Shown piece by piece: positions 8,602 through 18,693 of a stretch of DNA of 64,000 bases. Each line of letters opens with the position of its first letter. Positions within the stretch are counted from its first letter, which is position 1. The position numbers and the translations under genes are program-made. Source of the stretch: Melioribacteraceae bacterium (GTDB taxonomy: Bacteria > Bacteroidota > Ignavibacteria > Ignavibacteriales > Melioribacteraceae); assembly GCA_021740785.1 (NCBI GenBank), contig JAIOZI010000010.1:36138-100137 (forward strand), in the 5' to 3' direction. The notes beneath the pieces are model-generated. The model was not told where the DNA came from. It was given only the letters and a program-made list of their open reading frames with translations, and ran no database searches.

Positions 8602-9612
8602 TTGAAAAGAATATTAGTTACAGGCGGAGCGGGATTCATCGGCAGTAATTTTATTAATTACATTCTCGAAAACCGCGATGATGTTGAGATAATTAACGTT
8701 GATAAACTGACTTACGCCGGTAATTTAGAAAACTTAAAACCATCGGAAGATAAAAGTAATTACCATTTTGTGAGGGGTGATATTTGTAATCACGAATTGA
8801 TTGATTACTTGTTCTCAAAATATAAAATTAATTCAGTCATAAATTTTGCAGCTGAGTCTCATGTTGACAGAAGCATTTTAGGATCCGAAATATTTTACCA
8901 GACGAATGTTATCGGAACAAATGTGTTACTTGAAGCTGCAAAACGATTTGAAGTGGAAAGGTTTCTTCAGATATCTACGGACGAAGTTTACGGAAGTCTC
9001 GGTGCAACAGGTAGGTTCACGGAGCATACACCATTATCGCCAAACAGTCCGTACTCATCCAGCAAAGCCGCAGCCGATATGATGGCGATGGCGTTTCATC
9101 ATACATATGGATTGCCGGTAGTAATAACAAGATGTTCAAATAATTACGGTCCGCTGCAATTTCCCGAGAAATTAATTCCATTGATGATTATAAATGCGAT
9201 GCATGATAAAAAACTTCCTGTTTACGGTGACGGAATGAATGTGCGGGATTGGATTTATGTAATTGATCACAATCGTGCGGTAGAAGCTGTGTTTGAGAAA
9301 GGAAAAATTGGTGGAGTATACAATATCGGTGCTGATCAGGAGATGCCGAATATCGAAATAGTGAAATTAATATTGAACAGCCTGGGCAAATCGGAATCAT
9401 TGATTGAATATGTAAAAGACAGACCGGGGCACGACAGGCGGTATGCGATTGATTCGAGTAAAATCGAGACTGAATTAGACTGGAAACCGAAATATAAATT
9501 TGACGAAGCAATAGTAAAAACTATTGAATGGTACAAAACAAACAAAAATTGGTGGGAAAAAATAATTTCCGGGGAATATCAAAAATATTATGAGAAACAG
9601 TATGGGAAATAA
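8602..9612 (+). CDS. rfbB: dTDP-glucose 4,6-dehydratase
   Basis: NAD-dependent extended SDR enzyme converting dTDP-glucose to dTDP-4-keto-6-deoxyglucose, the entry to dTDP-rhamnose and related sugars. The nucleotide-binding motif TGGAGFIGSN is at residues 7-16. STDEVYG carries the catalytic Asp-Glu pair, and YSSSK supplies the Tyr-x3-Lys couple. The length of 336 aa is normal. The start is TTG at 8602, placed eight bases after a GGAG. The companion rfbA, rfbC and rfbD genes are not in the window, so the pathway is completed elsewhere. Its 3' end overlaps the next gene by 23 bases. Confidence 0.95.
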   Translation: MKRILVTGGAGFIGSNFINYILENRDDVEIINVDKLTYAGNLENLKPSEDKSNYHFVRGDICNHELIDYLFSKYKINSVINFAAESHVDRSILGSEIFYQTNVIGTNVLLEAAKRFEVERFLQISTDEVYGSLGATGRFTEHTPLSPNSPYSSSKAAADMMAMAFHHTYGLPVVITRCSNNYGPLQFPEKLIPLMIINAMHDKKLPVYGDGMNVRDWIYVIDHNRAVEAVFEKGKIGGVYNIGADQEMPNIEIVKLILNSLGKSESLIEYVKDRPGHDRRYAIDSSKIETELDWKPKYKFDEAIVKTIEWYKTNKNWWEKIISGEYQKYYEKQYGK

Positions 9613-10999
9613 AAGTAAATCAAAATTTAGTTTCATTATTATTCTGTTTTTTCTAATTAATAACTTTTTAAATGCTCAAATAAATGAAAGTAATTTTAAT
9701 AATTTATTGAGCAATCAGTCCATCAGTGTTACAATTGGTGGGTCTTTTATAATAAATGGTACTTTTCAAGCAAGTCCAACTGAAAGAGTTGATAATTTTA
9801 TAACAAGGATATTTAATCAAGCAAAAGCTCCATTACTAAACCCCATTAAAGATATGGAGTCTTTTACTAATATTACAGAAGAAATTGAAAATGTAGCTAC
9901 TCGTAATATCAAGTTGATTAGATCAAGCGGTGAAACAGAAATAATTGATCTTCAAGATTTTCGATTAACAGGAAATTTTCAGAACAATCCTTACTTAAAA
10001 AATGATGATCTGTTAATTTTTCCGCCACTTGATTTGGATAACCAGTTTATCGAGATTTCTGGAGCCGTGAATGCAAAAGAACCTCTAAAATTTCAATTTG
10101 TTGAGGGTGATAAATTGTCGGACGCATTACTTTTTGCTCAGGGTATAAATAGTGCATATGAAAATGTTAATAAAGCACAAATTTCAAGACTCACATATGA
10201 CGGTGAAGATGTTGAGGATATAATAGTTGATATCGAAGATGATATATTATTAAAGTCAGGGGACAGAATTCGTATACTTGGCGATACACCGAAACGAAAA
10301 GCCTATAAAGTTAGAATAAGAGGAGAAGTAAAGAGAGAAGGTGAAATATATATTACGAAAAACAACACAACTTTATATGAAACTATAAAGCAAGCAGGTG
10401 GATTTACTGAAAATGCTGATCTTAATAGAGCTGAACTTATTAGAGGTGTGAATTTTTTGAATTTACCTTCCTCGAACAGAGAAATTGAAATTATGTTAAT
10501 GCAGCGGATGTCGAATATTGATCCGGCGGATTTTACCTCGTTTATAATCGACAACACTCTTAGATTATCCAGAGGCAGTACTGTTTTAAGTTTTCAAGGA
10601 TTGGACGATCCTGAATCTGAAGACTCTGAATTTATTGTTAAAAATGGAGATGTAATATATATTCCTGAGAAGCAAAATTTAGTTTATGTATTCGGGCATG
10701 TAATTGACCCTGGCTATATTGAATATGTTGATGGTGAGTCTTATAAGTATTACTTAGAAAAAGCCGGTGGACTTGGAAAGTTTCCGCGTGGTGAAATTTA
10801 TTTGATTAAGGGAAAAACCAGATCATGGATTGAACTCGAGGAAGATTCCAATACACTAATTGAAAAGGGTGACTTTATTTGGGTACCTCAAGAACCATAC
10901 AGAGACTTTGATTATTATTTGACAAGAGTTGGGAACTTGGCTCAGATTGTTGGAGCTATTACAACTGTTATTGTATTAATAATCCAAATTACAAAATGA
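9590..10999 (+). CDS. SLBB-domain polysaccharide export protein
   Basis: Probable outer-membrane or periplasmic component of a Wza-like polysaccharide export channel. It has a signal peptide or N-terminal anchor (FIIILFFLINNFLNAQ) and at least three SLBB-like segments, each introduced by an upstream strand: ISGAVNAKEPLKF, then RIRGEVKREGEIYI with TIKQAGGFTENAD, then VFGHVIDPGYIEY with YLEKAGGLGKFPRG. A C-terminal hydrophobic helix closes the protein (IVGAITTVIVLIIQI). The start could be ATG 9590, overlapping rfbB, or ATG 9602. A canonical Poly_export segment is weak, so a SLBB protein working with the Wzz gene downstream is the safe call. Confidence 0.8.
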   Translation: MRNSMGNKSKSKFSFIIILFFLINNFLNAQINESNFNNLLSNQSISVTIGGSFIINGTFQASPTERVDNFITRIFNQAKAPLLNPIKDMESFTNITEEIENVATRNIKLIRSSGETEIIDLQDFRLTGNFQNNPYLKNDDLLIFPPLDLDNQFIEISGAVNAKEPLKFQFVEGDKLSDALLFAQGINSAYENVNKAQISRLTYDGEDVEDIIVDIEDDILLKSGDRIRILGDTPKRKAYKVRIRGEVKREGEIYITKNNTTLYETIKQAGGFTENADLNRAELIRGVNFLNLPSSNREIEIMLMQRMSNIDPADFTSFIIDNTLRLSRGSTVLSFQGLDDPESEDSEFIVKNGDVIYIPEKQNLVYVFGHVIDPGYIEYVDGESYKYYLEKAGGLGKFPRGEIYLIKGKTRSWIELEEDSNTLIEKGDFIWVPQEPYRDFDYYLTRVGNLAQIVGAITTVIVLIIQITK

Positions 11000-11073
11000 C
11001 TTTTACCGTATTCTATTTTAGTTTAAAAACATCTAATTAACAAAAGAATAAAAATATTTTCTTTAATGATATA

Positions 11074-11081
11074 TAAATTTG
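11074..11081 (+). promoter_or_regulatory. Possible -7 element before the Wzz-like gene
   Basis: TAAATTTG at 11074-11081 matches TAnnTTTG and lies 13 bases before the ATG at 11095. No good TTG occurs 19-21 bases upstream, so this is a weak candidate. The 95-bp gap between the SLBB gene and this one is longer than other gaps in the locus, which gives some support. Confidence 0.3.
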
Positions 11082-11094
11082 GCGAATTCAGTAT

Positions 11095-12288
11095 ATGAAA
11101 AATGAACAATTCACATTTTTAGATTTTTTAACTTTATTAACGAAGTGGCGAAAACAAATATTTTTTAATTTGTTAATTGTAGCAGTAATTTCTATTACAA
11201 TTAGTTTGTTCCTACCTAAGTGGTTTAAATCTACTGCTATAGTCATGCCTCCGCAGCAAAGTAATTCTACAAGTGGTTTATCATCAATGCTAAGTGGTTT
11301 ACCTCTATCAAGTTTCGGAATCAATTTGGGAGGGGGATCTGAACTCACCTATATGGCCATACTGAAAAGCAAATCGTTGGCAATAAATGTAATTGAGAGA
11401 TATGATCTTCAACAGTTTTATGAAAAACCAACTATGGAAGAAACCTTTCTAAGTTTTTATTCTGATTATGAAGTTCTATTAACTGAAGAGAACATGATTT
11501 CAATTTCTTACGAATATACTGACTCGAATATGGTAGCTGAAATTGTAAATTATATGATAGATTATCTAGGGCAAAAATCAAATCAACTTATACTTGAAAG
11601 ATCTGAGCGAACATTTAATTTAATCCAAAAAAGATACTTTGAAAACTTACATGACATCGACAGTTTAAAAATTGCTTTAGAAAACTTTCAGAATCGATAT
11701 GGAGTAATTGAGTTTGTTGAACAAACAAAAGCAATTATTGCTGCAGTAGTTGATTTTGAGGCACAAATATTATTGAAACAGGCTGAATTGGATGCTGTAA
11801 AAACAAATTATGGCGAAGGTTCACCTCAGTATAATTCAATTAAAATTCAGATTGATTCATTTAAAAAACAAGTGGATGTTTTAAAATCTGCAAATATGCA
11901 ATACTTAGAAAATCCGTTCTCATCAATGTTTATACCTATTGAAAAAATCCCAGAGTTAGGTAAGAAATACACAGATATATATACTAACCTCTTACTCCAG
12001 CAAAAGCTTCAGGAATATTTGCTGCCCGAATATGAGCAAGCCAAAATGCAGTTGATGAAAGAAAAACCGGCTATCCAGGTGATTGATTACGCAGTCCCCC
12101 CCGACTATAAATCCAAACCAAAGCGTGCCTTTATTGTTCTCGGGGCAATAGCAATTGCCTTTATAATTCAACTGTTTTTAATTCTACTCTTCAGAAAAAT
12201 TGAATTTATTCGATTGAACGAACCAGAAAAATATAAAAAGGTTGAATATATTTTTGCCGCACTTAGTTTTCGTAAAGAAAAAAAGTAA
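11095..12288 (+). CDS. Wzz/GumC-like chain-length determinant protein
   Basis: Polysaccharide co-polymerase of the inner membrane, expected to set polymer length and link the Wzy polymerase to the export channel. A cytoplasmic N-terminus leads to TM1 near residues 22-42 and then a large periplasmic region with long helical segments (about 170-310). TM2 lies near 350-372, just after a Pro/Lys-rich VPPDYKSKPKRAF segment typical of Wzz proteins. The 397 aa contain no Walker motif, so there is no fused BY-kinase. A Ser/Gly-rich stretch at about 58-85 is of the kind seen in Bacteroidota homologues. It abuts the flippase gene with no spacer. Confidence 0.85.
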   Translation: MKNEQFTFLDFLTLLTKWRKQIFFNLLIVAVISITISLFLPKWFKSTAIVMPPQQSNSTSGLSSMLSGLPLSSFGINLGGGSELTYMAILKSKSLAINVIERYDLQQFYEKPTMEETFLSFYSDYEVLLTEENMISISYEYTDSNMVAEIVNYMIDYLGQKSNQLILERSERTFNLIQKRYFENLHDIDSLKIALENFQNRYGVIEFVEQTKAIIAAVVDFEAQILLKQAELDAVKTNYGEGSPQYNSIKIQIDSFKKQVDVLKSANMQYLENPFSSMFIPIEKIPELGKKYTDIYTNLLLQQKLQEYLLPEYEQAKMQLMKEKPAIQVIDYAVPPDYKSKPKRAFIVLGAIAIAFIIQLFLILLFRKIEFIRLNEPEKYKKVEYIFAALSFRKEKK

Positions 12289-13563
12289 ATGAAATTCTTT
12301 AAAGCATTTTACATCACAGGAACCACAACAGTACTCGTGACAATTTTTGCTTTTTTAACGAATATTATTGTTACGAGATATTTGGGACCTGAAGGCAGGG
12401 GGCAATATAGTATTGTTGCTAATCTTATTATAATTATCACATTATTTCTCGGAGAAGGAATAAGAAGAAGTAATATTATTCAAATCGGAAGTAAAAGTAA
12501 TAGTATCAGATCAGTGTTCAATTTCAATGGAATAATATTCATTGGGATTTCAGTATTTGGGTTAATAATGTTTTTTTTATTCCCGAAAATGTTCATTTTT
12601 CTATTTAAAATAGACATTGAGTATGTCCTAATTGGAGTTTCTGCTGCATTTCTCGGTGTCTTTTGGAAGGGTGTTCAAGCAATATTTCTTGGACTCCAAG
12701 ATTATGTACGATATAATTTGATTTTGCTTAATTATACAGCAGGTATCTTTGTCCTTAATTTTATTATTATTTATATTATTGACCTTGGATTGGATGCGAT
12801 ATTATTTGCTTTTATTTTAGTTCCTATTTCTATTACAATTTATGAAATAGTTAAAATACTACCGCTGTTTGAAAATCACAACTCAGATTTGCTAAAAAGT
12901 AATAATAAGAAAAATTTGATTTTGAAGGCCACAATAACTTCAATAGCAGGTTTCTTTATTATACGAGGAGATATTTTTATAATGAACTATTTTAGTAATG
13001 TTTCGAATACAGGTATTTATTCTATTTCTAAAGTGTTTGTTGACCTATTTCAAAAACTTCCTTTCCTGTTGGGTCCGATTGTGATTGCCCGCTCTGCTGC
13101 GACGGAATCGTCTAAAGAGGTTGCCAATATAGCTAAGCTTTCTCGCGTTTTAATATTGGTAAATTTTATTGCAGTGGTATTAATATATCTATTTGGTGAG
13201 AAAATAATAGTAGTACTATTTTCTTTAGAGTTCTTAGCAGCCTACACATATTTGCTTTATCTATTACCCGCATTAATAATATTTTCATCGGGTCACATAA
13301 TTAATGCTTTTTTACTTGGACAGGGAATCCCAACTATAGTTGTAATAAATAATGTTTTTATTGCATTTATTAATTTAGGACTTAATTTTATTCTTATCCC
13401 TTTACATGGCATTGAAATTATTCCAATTATAAGCGCGGCAAGTTTTAGCTTATGGACAATAATATTCATAATTTATGCATCTCAAAAATATAAGATTAGA
13501 ATTAGTGATTTTTTATTAATTAAAATGGATGACATTAATTATATTTTAAAATTCGGCAAATGA
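12289..13563 (+). CDS. Wzx-type oligosaccharide flippase
   Basis: Multi-pass inner-membrane protein of the MOP/polysaccharide synthase superfamily, expected to flip undecaprenyl-linked repeat units to the periplasm. The 424 aa have about twelve hydrophobic helices. The N-terminal TNIIVTRYLGPEGRGQYSIV segment is a hallmark of the family. It directly follows the Wzz gene, and its stop overlaps the next gene's ATG (ATGA). Its codons are strongly A/T-biased compared with the dcw genes, as in the rest of the central polysaccharide locus. Confidence 0.9.
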   Translation: MKFFKAFYITGTTTVLVTIFAFLTNIIVTRYLGPEGRGQYSIVANLIIIITLFLGEGIRRSNIIQIGSKSNSIRSVFNFNGIIFIGISVFGLIMFFLFPKMFIFLFKIDIEYVLIGVSAAFLGVFWKGVQAIFLGLQDYVRYNLILLNYTAGIFVLNFIIIYIIDLGLDAILFAFILVPISITIYEIVKILPLFENHNSDLLKSNNKKNLILKATITSIAGFFIIRGDIFIMNYFSNVSNTGIYSISKVFVDLFQKLPFLLGPIVIARSAATESSKEVANIAKLSRVLILVNFIAVVLIYLFGEKIIVVLFSLEFLAAYTYLLYLLPALIIFSSGHIINAFLLGQGIPTIVVINNVFIAFINLGLNFILIPLHGIEIIPIISAASFSLWTIIFIIYASQKYKIRISDFLLIKMDDINYILKFGK

Positions 13564-14966
13564 CAAGTATTATTAAGAATATTTTTGAAAATAAAACTTC
13601 AATAACTATATCATTGGTGTTTTGTGAGCTAATTATATTAGCACTTTATTATGTTAATTCTTATTTATCATTAGTGCCTTTTATATTTTTCTTAGGTTTC
13701 ATCATATTATACTATGGATTTATTAGGGGACCGGTAATTTGGATCATGATAATGATTTTTGCTACCGGACTGGATATTTGGGGTCAAATATTTGCAGGCA
13801 TCACAATTTTTCATGTAGGTTGGTTCTTCAGTATTTTTACAACTGTCATATTATACTTAATCCGGGATATTGATGAGATTAAATATTTATACTCAATTAC
13901 CTACCCATTTTTATTTTTTATAATTATTGCAAGTATCTCTTTAATTTATACACCTAATTTTGAGAATGGCTTATATATAGTTGTACAGACATTGGCACTT
14001 TATTTATTTTTTGTGTTGGTTGCAAATTTTATTAAATCTAGAAATCACCTAATCTTGATTATATTGATATTATTATTTATCAATATATCTCAGACCTTTT
14101 TACTGGTTTATCAACTTCTCTTTGAAAATGTGACATATTTTGCAGACTCAACTGTTCAAACCAGCGAAGGGTTTAGAATTTACAGACCCAGTGGTACTTT
14201 TCATGATCCAAATGTTCTCTGTACATATATGATATTCGGGATTATTTATTCACTTAGTTATTTACTTTTTAACAAGGTTAAAATTAAATGGAAAATTTTA
14301 CTCGGCATCGGAATCTTACTCTCTTTTATCGGCACAGTTTTAACATTTTCTAGGAGTGGTTGGTTATCACTTCTATTTGGAATAATTACAGTAATATTTT
14401 TCTATCCAAAGAAAAGGATTATATTTTATATCTTAACCATAGGTGCAATAATACTTAGCTTTGCATTGTTCTTTACACCTTATGGTGATTTAATAATTGA
14501 AAGATTCGCTTCAATCATAGACTTGATGACAGATCCTTCTATAAGAGTGAGATTGGCTCTAATTAATAGCAGCTTCCATATGTTTGTTGATAATCCTTTT
14601 TTTGGTGTAGGTTTTAAGGGGTTCCCAGTATTGTATGATCTATACCTTGATCCAATTGTTCCACAGATGTTGTTATATGTTAAAGAACCTCATACTTTAT
14701 GGCCTGCATTGTTAGCAGAACTTGGAGTATTGGGTGTCGTATCAGTATTTATTTTATTCTATGTTTTCTTTAAAGAAAGTTATAAAAAGGCAATAGAATA
14801 TTATGATGATTTTTCAAAATCATTTTATGTAAGTATTTTTGCTCTTTTTATTGCAATGAATGTTGATTTCTTTTTTTATGGGTTTCTTTTTCCTCAATTT
14901 AATTTACTCTGGCTAAATTTTGCGTTGTTTTATTCAATGAAGGATAATTATCAAGAATCGAATTAA
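13560..14966 (+). CDS. O-antigen polymerase/ligase (Wzy/WaaL-like) membrane protein
   Basis: 468-aa polytopic inner-membrane protein with about eleven to twelve helices and a large periplasmic loop. The Wzy_C-type pattern is visible: RPSGTFHDPNVLCTYM before the loop, TFSRSGWLSL in the following helix, and the NPFFGVGFKGFP segment inside the loop with an HTLWPALLAELG motif after it. This is the O-antigen ligase/polymerase family. Between a Wzx flippase and glycosyltransferases, a polymerase role is most likely. Four-base overlap with the flippase gene indicates coupling. Confidence 0.82.
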   Translation: MTSIIKNIFENKTSITISLVFCELIILALYYVNSYLSLVPFIFFLGFIILYYGFIRGPVIWIMIMIFATGLDIWGQIFAGITIFHVGWFFSIFTTVILYLIRDIDEIKYLYSITYPFLFFIIIASISLIYTPNFENGLYIVVQTLALYLFFVLVANFIKSRNHLILIILILLFINISQTFLLVYQLLFENVTYFADSTVQTSEGFRIYRPSGTFHDPNVLCTYMIFGIIYSLSYLLFNKVKIKWKILLGIGILLSFIGTVLTFSRSGWLSLLFGIITVIFFYPKKRIIFYILTIGAIILSFALFFTPYGDLIIERFASIIDLMTDPSIRVRLALINSSFHMFVDNPFFGVGFKGFPVLYDLYLDPIVPQMLLYVKEPHTLWPALLAELGVLGVVSVFILFYVFFKESYKKAIEYYDDFSKSFYVSIFALFIAMNVDFFFYGFLFPQFNLLWLNFALFYSMKDNYQESN

Positions 14967-14988
14967 ACATATTATCGTACTAACAGCA

Positions 14989-16146
14989 TTGTATCCAAAC
15001 TCTGTAGTTTATAGATCCGGAATTTTTGTTCATGAACAGGTTAAAGAAATTCTTAATCTAGGTTATAAAGTCACAGTTATTGCACCAATTCCCAAAGTTG
15101 TATTTCCAATAAACTTATTAAATAAGAGATACTCAAAATATAAAAAAGTCCCTTTATTTGAATGTTATGAAGGTGTTGATGTATATCATCCTCGTTTTTT
15201 TGCTTTCCCTACTGGTCTACTTAAACAATACTGGCCTTATTTATACTATATACTTTTAAAACCTTTGTTTAGGAGAATACTTAAAAATCCCCAAAATTTT
15301 ATTTTGCATATACATGGAGGATTACCGGATGATTATGGCGGTGTACTTCTAGCCAGCTACTTTAAATTACCAACTTTACTTACTATTCATGGCGCATCTG
15401 TATATGCAACTTTAAGAAAAAAGTCTTGGTTTGAAAAAACAAAAAAAGCAATAGAATCGGTAGATTATGTAGTAGCCGTATCAAGTGTTATAAAAAGAAG
15501 AATACAAAAATATACTGATAGAAAGGATAATATCATCACCATCCATAATGGCATAAATTTACAGGATACGATTAATAATAAAATCAATAATTCAATTACT
15601 ATTATTACAGTATCGGCACTTATTGAAAGAAAAGGAATTGGTTATGCAATAAGTGCTTTTTCTAATGTTAATAAAAAATTTAATAATCTTAAATATGTAA
15701 TTATTGGGGACGGACCTTTAAGAAAAGAGCTTGAGTTGCAAGCAATTCAACAAGATTGTAGTGGTAAAATAAAATTCTTTAGTTTTATGCCGCACGATTC
15801 AGTTTTAAAGATGATTAGTAATTCAGATATTTTTCTTTTAACATCATGGGATGAGGCTTTTGGTGTGGTTTACATCGAGGCAATGTCTTTAAAAATTCCT
15901 GTAATTGCTACTAAAAATGAAGGTATTTCTGATATCATTGTTGATGGAGAAAATGGTTTTCTGGCCAATTTAAAAGATGTTGATGATATAAGTAATAAGC
16001 TTGAATCATTGATTTGTGATAACAAGTTAAGAAATCAAATGGGTATGAATGGATATAATTCTGTAAAAAAATTAACATGGAATAAAAATGCAACTGAGTA
16101 TTCAAAGATTTACGATCATATATTCGATATAAAGATATCACATTAA
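14989..16146 (+). CDS. GT4 family glycosyltransferase, start uncertain
   Basis: Retaining GT-B glycosyltransferase expected to add a sugar to the lipid-linked repeat unit. The C-terminal half has the donor-binding pattern VSALIERKGIGYAI, IIGDGPLRKELE and SWDEAFGVVYIEAMS with the EX7E-like pair. The first standard start is TTG 14989 (385 aa), but this would remove the first beta strand: upstream in the same frame the codons read RIKHIIVLTALYPNS back to a stop at 14938, with no ATG, GTG or TTG. The true start is probably a rare ATT, ATC or ATA codon near 14944-14971, overlapping the polymerase gene, with AAGGA at 14940-14944. Confidence 0.85.
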   Translation: MYPNSVVYRSGIFVHEQVKEILNLGYKVTVIAPIPKVVFPINLLNKRYSKYKKVPLFECYEGVDVYHPRFFAFPTGLLKQYWPYLYYILLKPLFRRILKNPQNFILHIHGGLPDDYGGVLLASYFKLPTLLTIHGASVYATLRKKSWFEKTKKAIESVDYVVAVSSVIKRRIQKYTDRKDNIITIHNGINLQDTINNKINNSITIITVSALIERKGIGYAISAFSNVNKKFNNLKYVIIGDGPLRKELELQAIQQDCSGKIKFFSFMPHDSVLKMISNSDIFLLTSWDEAFGVVYIEAMSLKIPVIATKNEGISDIIVDGENGFLANLKDVDDISNKLESLICDNKLRNQMGMNGYNSVKKLTWNKNATEYSKIYDHIFDIKISH

Positions 16147-16189
16147 TTATATACTGATAACAAAGAAAAGAAGAAGTTTTTTTAATTTT

Positions 16190-17416
16190 ATGATAGAAAA
16201 CAAAAAAATATGCTTGATTACGGAATATTTCCCTCCAGAAACTGGAGCTGGTTCAATAAGAGCTTTTGAACATGCCAAAGAGTGGGTTAAATTGGGTATC
16301 GAGGTCGAGGTAATTACTTGTATGCCGCATTACCCAACAGGGGTAATCCCGGAAAAATATAGAAATAAATTCTATTATTTTGAAAAAATTGAAGGAGTAT
16401 CGATTCACAGAACATACACTTATGCTGCGGCTAGCAGGGGGTTTTTAAAGAGATTTATTGCTTATTCAGCTTTTATGCTTTCAAGTATTATTCAAGGATC
16501 ATTTTTATTAAAACAAGTCGATTTTATTATTGCTACAAGTCCACCATTCTCGATTGGAATTAGTGGCTGGGTTTTAAGTAAACTGAAGAGAATTCCACTT
16601 GTTTTTGAAGTACGTGATCTTTGGCCTGAATCTTTAATACAGCTAGGTCAGGTTAAAAATAAAATTTTGATATCATTATTAGAGTTCATCGAAAAAAAAA
16701 TTTATCAAAAGGCATACTATATCGTCAGCGTAACTGATTCTTATTGTGACATAATAAGGCAGAAAAATATTACAAAGGATAAGATTAAAGTAATTAAAAA
16801 TGGTGTAGATACAGATTTTTTTAGGCCGAGTAAAAAGGATATTGGTTTATTAAATCAACATAATTTGGCTGAAAAAAGAGTAATTGCCTATTTTGGAAAC
16901 TTCGGTCTATCGCAGCCAATTGATAGGATAGTGGATCTTGCTAGCATATTTACAGACAAAAGTGAAGTTCACTTCATTTTAATAGGAGATGGAGAACAAA
17001 GAATATTAGTTGAAAATAAAATAAAAGAAATGAATCTAACTAATATTACTTTGCTAAAAACTGTGTCCAAAAGTAAATTGATAAAATATTATTCTATTGC
17101 TGATCTTATGATAGTACCGCTTAAGCCGATTCCATTATTTAAGACTGTTATTCCGTCGAAGATTTTTGAAATTATGGCAATGGGAATCCCTATTTTATTG
17201 GGTGTTGAGGGAGAGGCAAGACAATTAATTGAAGTGTCAAAAGCAGGCAGGTATATTGACCTAAAAGATTTAAAGAATGTAAAAAATGTGATTTGTGACT
17301 TGCTTTCTGATAATGCGGGTCTTGAGTATTACTCAAAAAATGGTAGAAGATTTGTCGTGGAAAATTTCGATAGAAAAAGACAAGCTAAAATGTACATCGA
17401 ATTATTATTTGAGTGA
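16190..17416 (+). CDS. GT4 glycosyltransferase, WbuB/WcaI-like
   Basis: 408-aa retaining GT-B glycosyltransferase. It opens with ICLITEYFPPETGAGSIRAFEHAKEW and continues with VITCMPHYPTGVIP, features shared by WbuB/WcaI-type enzymes that transfer fucosamine or fucose-like sugars; the exact donor cannot be told from sequence alone. FEVRDLWPESLIQLG and a GVDTDFFRPS segment mark the domain junction, and IVPLKPIPLFKTVIPSKIFEIMAMG is the donor-site loop. It begins 43 nt after the previous gene and belongs to the same AT-rich operon. Confidence 0.87.
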   Translation: MIENKKICLITEYFPPETGAGSIRAFEHAKEWVKLGIEVEVITCMPHYPTGVIPEKYRNKFYYFEKIEGVSIHRTYTYAAASRGFLKRFIAYSAFMLSSIIQGSFLLKQVDFIIATSPPFSIGISGWVLSKLKRIPLVFEVRDLWPESLIQLGQVKNKILISLLEFIEKKIYQKAYYIVSVTDSYCDIIRQKNITKDKIKVIKNGVDTDFFRPSKKDIGLLNQHNLAEKRVIAYFGNFGLSQPIDRIVDLASIFTDKSEVHFILIGDGEQRILVENKIKEMNLTNITLLKTVSKSKLIKYYSIADLMIVPLKPIPLFKTVIPSKIFEIMAMGIPILLGVEGEARQLIEVSKAGRYIDLKDLKNVKNVICDLLSDNAGLEYYSKNGRRFVVENFDRKRQAKMYIELLFE

Positions 17417-17469
17417 GTAAAAATTAGTAGAGTGAATCCATATCAAGAGTTTATCTTGACGGAAATTAT

Positions 17470-18618
17470 ATGAAAGAAAATTTAAAAATTTTATACATTG
17501 CAAGAAATATCCCTATTCCCGGAATAAAAGAAAATGATATTATTCTAAGGATAAGCAGAGCAGTTGAACAATATGGAAAAGCTAAAATTGATATTTGGTT
17601 CCCTAAAGAATTTTTACTAGATCTGCCTTTTATAAAAGGTAGAATGAAAGCTATTGCAAAATTATCTCCCAGCTTCTATTACGATGAAAAGAAGATATTT
17701 TCAATAAACTATTTGAGATTGCTTTCAGTCAGATTATCTTATCTTTTCATGTTTTCTATTTGGGTTTTTAATAAAAAATTGTTTAGGAAGGTGAATGAGT
17801 ATAATTTAATTCATGCACATAATATAATGCCGGATGGTTTTATTGCTCTAAAATTAAAAGAAAAATATAAAATTCCATTAGTTGTTACAATGAGAAATGG
17901 AGATTTAGATAAAATCCATAAATTAAGCATTAATAGTTTCTTATATAGGAAATATTTGCAAATTTTACATGGAGCTGATGAAATAATTCTTCACAACTAT
18001 GCAACAGAAGAATTCATTAAATCGCACAACTTGTCTTACTTAAAAATACCTCATGGAATTGAGAATGTTATTGTGGAAAAGTTTGAACGGAAAAATACAA
18101 AAAGAATTATTTGTGTAAGTCAATTAATAAGAAGAAAAAATGTTAATTGGCTTATTGAAGCTTTTAAACTAATCAATAAATCAGATTGGCAATTAATAAT
18201 TGTTGGAGAGGGGTATTTAGAAAACAAGTTAAAATCTATTTCTCAGAATTTTAAAAATATTACCTTCCTAGGAAAATTATCGAGAAATAGAACTCTTCAT
18301 GAGATGAAAAAATCTGATATTTTTGTTTTACCAAGCGATGATGAAACATTTGGTCTGGTATATTTGGAAGCTGCTGTTACGAGTTGCGCTATAATTGCAA
18401 AAAAATTTACCGGAATATATGGTTGGATGAAAGAAGATTTGGAAGCAATATTTATTAGTAATATTGAAGAGCTTTCAACCTCATTAAAAAATTTGATTGA
18501 AAATGAGGAACTTAGATTTAAAATCGCAAAGAATGGTCATACGAAGGTTACGAATGAGATGATTTGGGATGATCAGATTAAAAAATATTCCAAGGTTTAT
18601 GAACAAATTTGCAGTTAA
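17470..18618 (+). CDS. GT4 family glycosyltransferase
   Basis: 382-aa GT-B glycosyltransferase. The N-terminal domain opens with LKILYIARNIPIPGIKEND, and HAHNIMPDGFIALKLKEKY is the conserved H-x-H-like strand region. The C-terminal Rossmann domain has CVSQLIRRKNVNWLIEAF, IIVGEGYLENKL and LPSDDETFGLVYLEAAV, with the EX7E motif. The donor sugar is unknown. Likely the third transferase building the repeat unit whose polymerase and flippase lie upstream. It is followed by a 75-bp AT-rich gap. Confidence 0.85.
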   Translation: MKENLKILYIARNIPIPGIKENDIILRISRAVEQYGKAKIDIWFPKEFLLDLPFIKGRMKAIAKLSPSFYYDEKKIFSINYLRLLSVRLSYLFMFSIWVFNKKLFRKVNEYNLIHAHNIMPDGFIALKLKEKYKIPLVVTMRNGDLDKIHKLSINSFLYRKYLQILHGADEIILHNYATEEFIKSHNLSYLKIPHGIENVIVEKFERKNTKRIICVSQLIRRKNVNWLIEAFKLINKSDWQLIIVGEGYLENKLKSISQNFKNITFLGKLSRNRTLHEMKKSDIFVLPSDDETFGLVYLEAAVTSCAIIAKKFTGIYGWMKEDLEAIFISNIEELSTSLKNLIENEELRFKIAKNGHTKVTNEMIWDDQIKKYSKVYEQICS

Positions 18619-18693
18619 CTCAGAGATAGAATAAGTGGAGAATAGTTTTAAAATCTTGTGAAATTCAATTACAATAGTCAATAAATATAAAAA

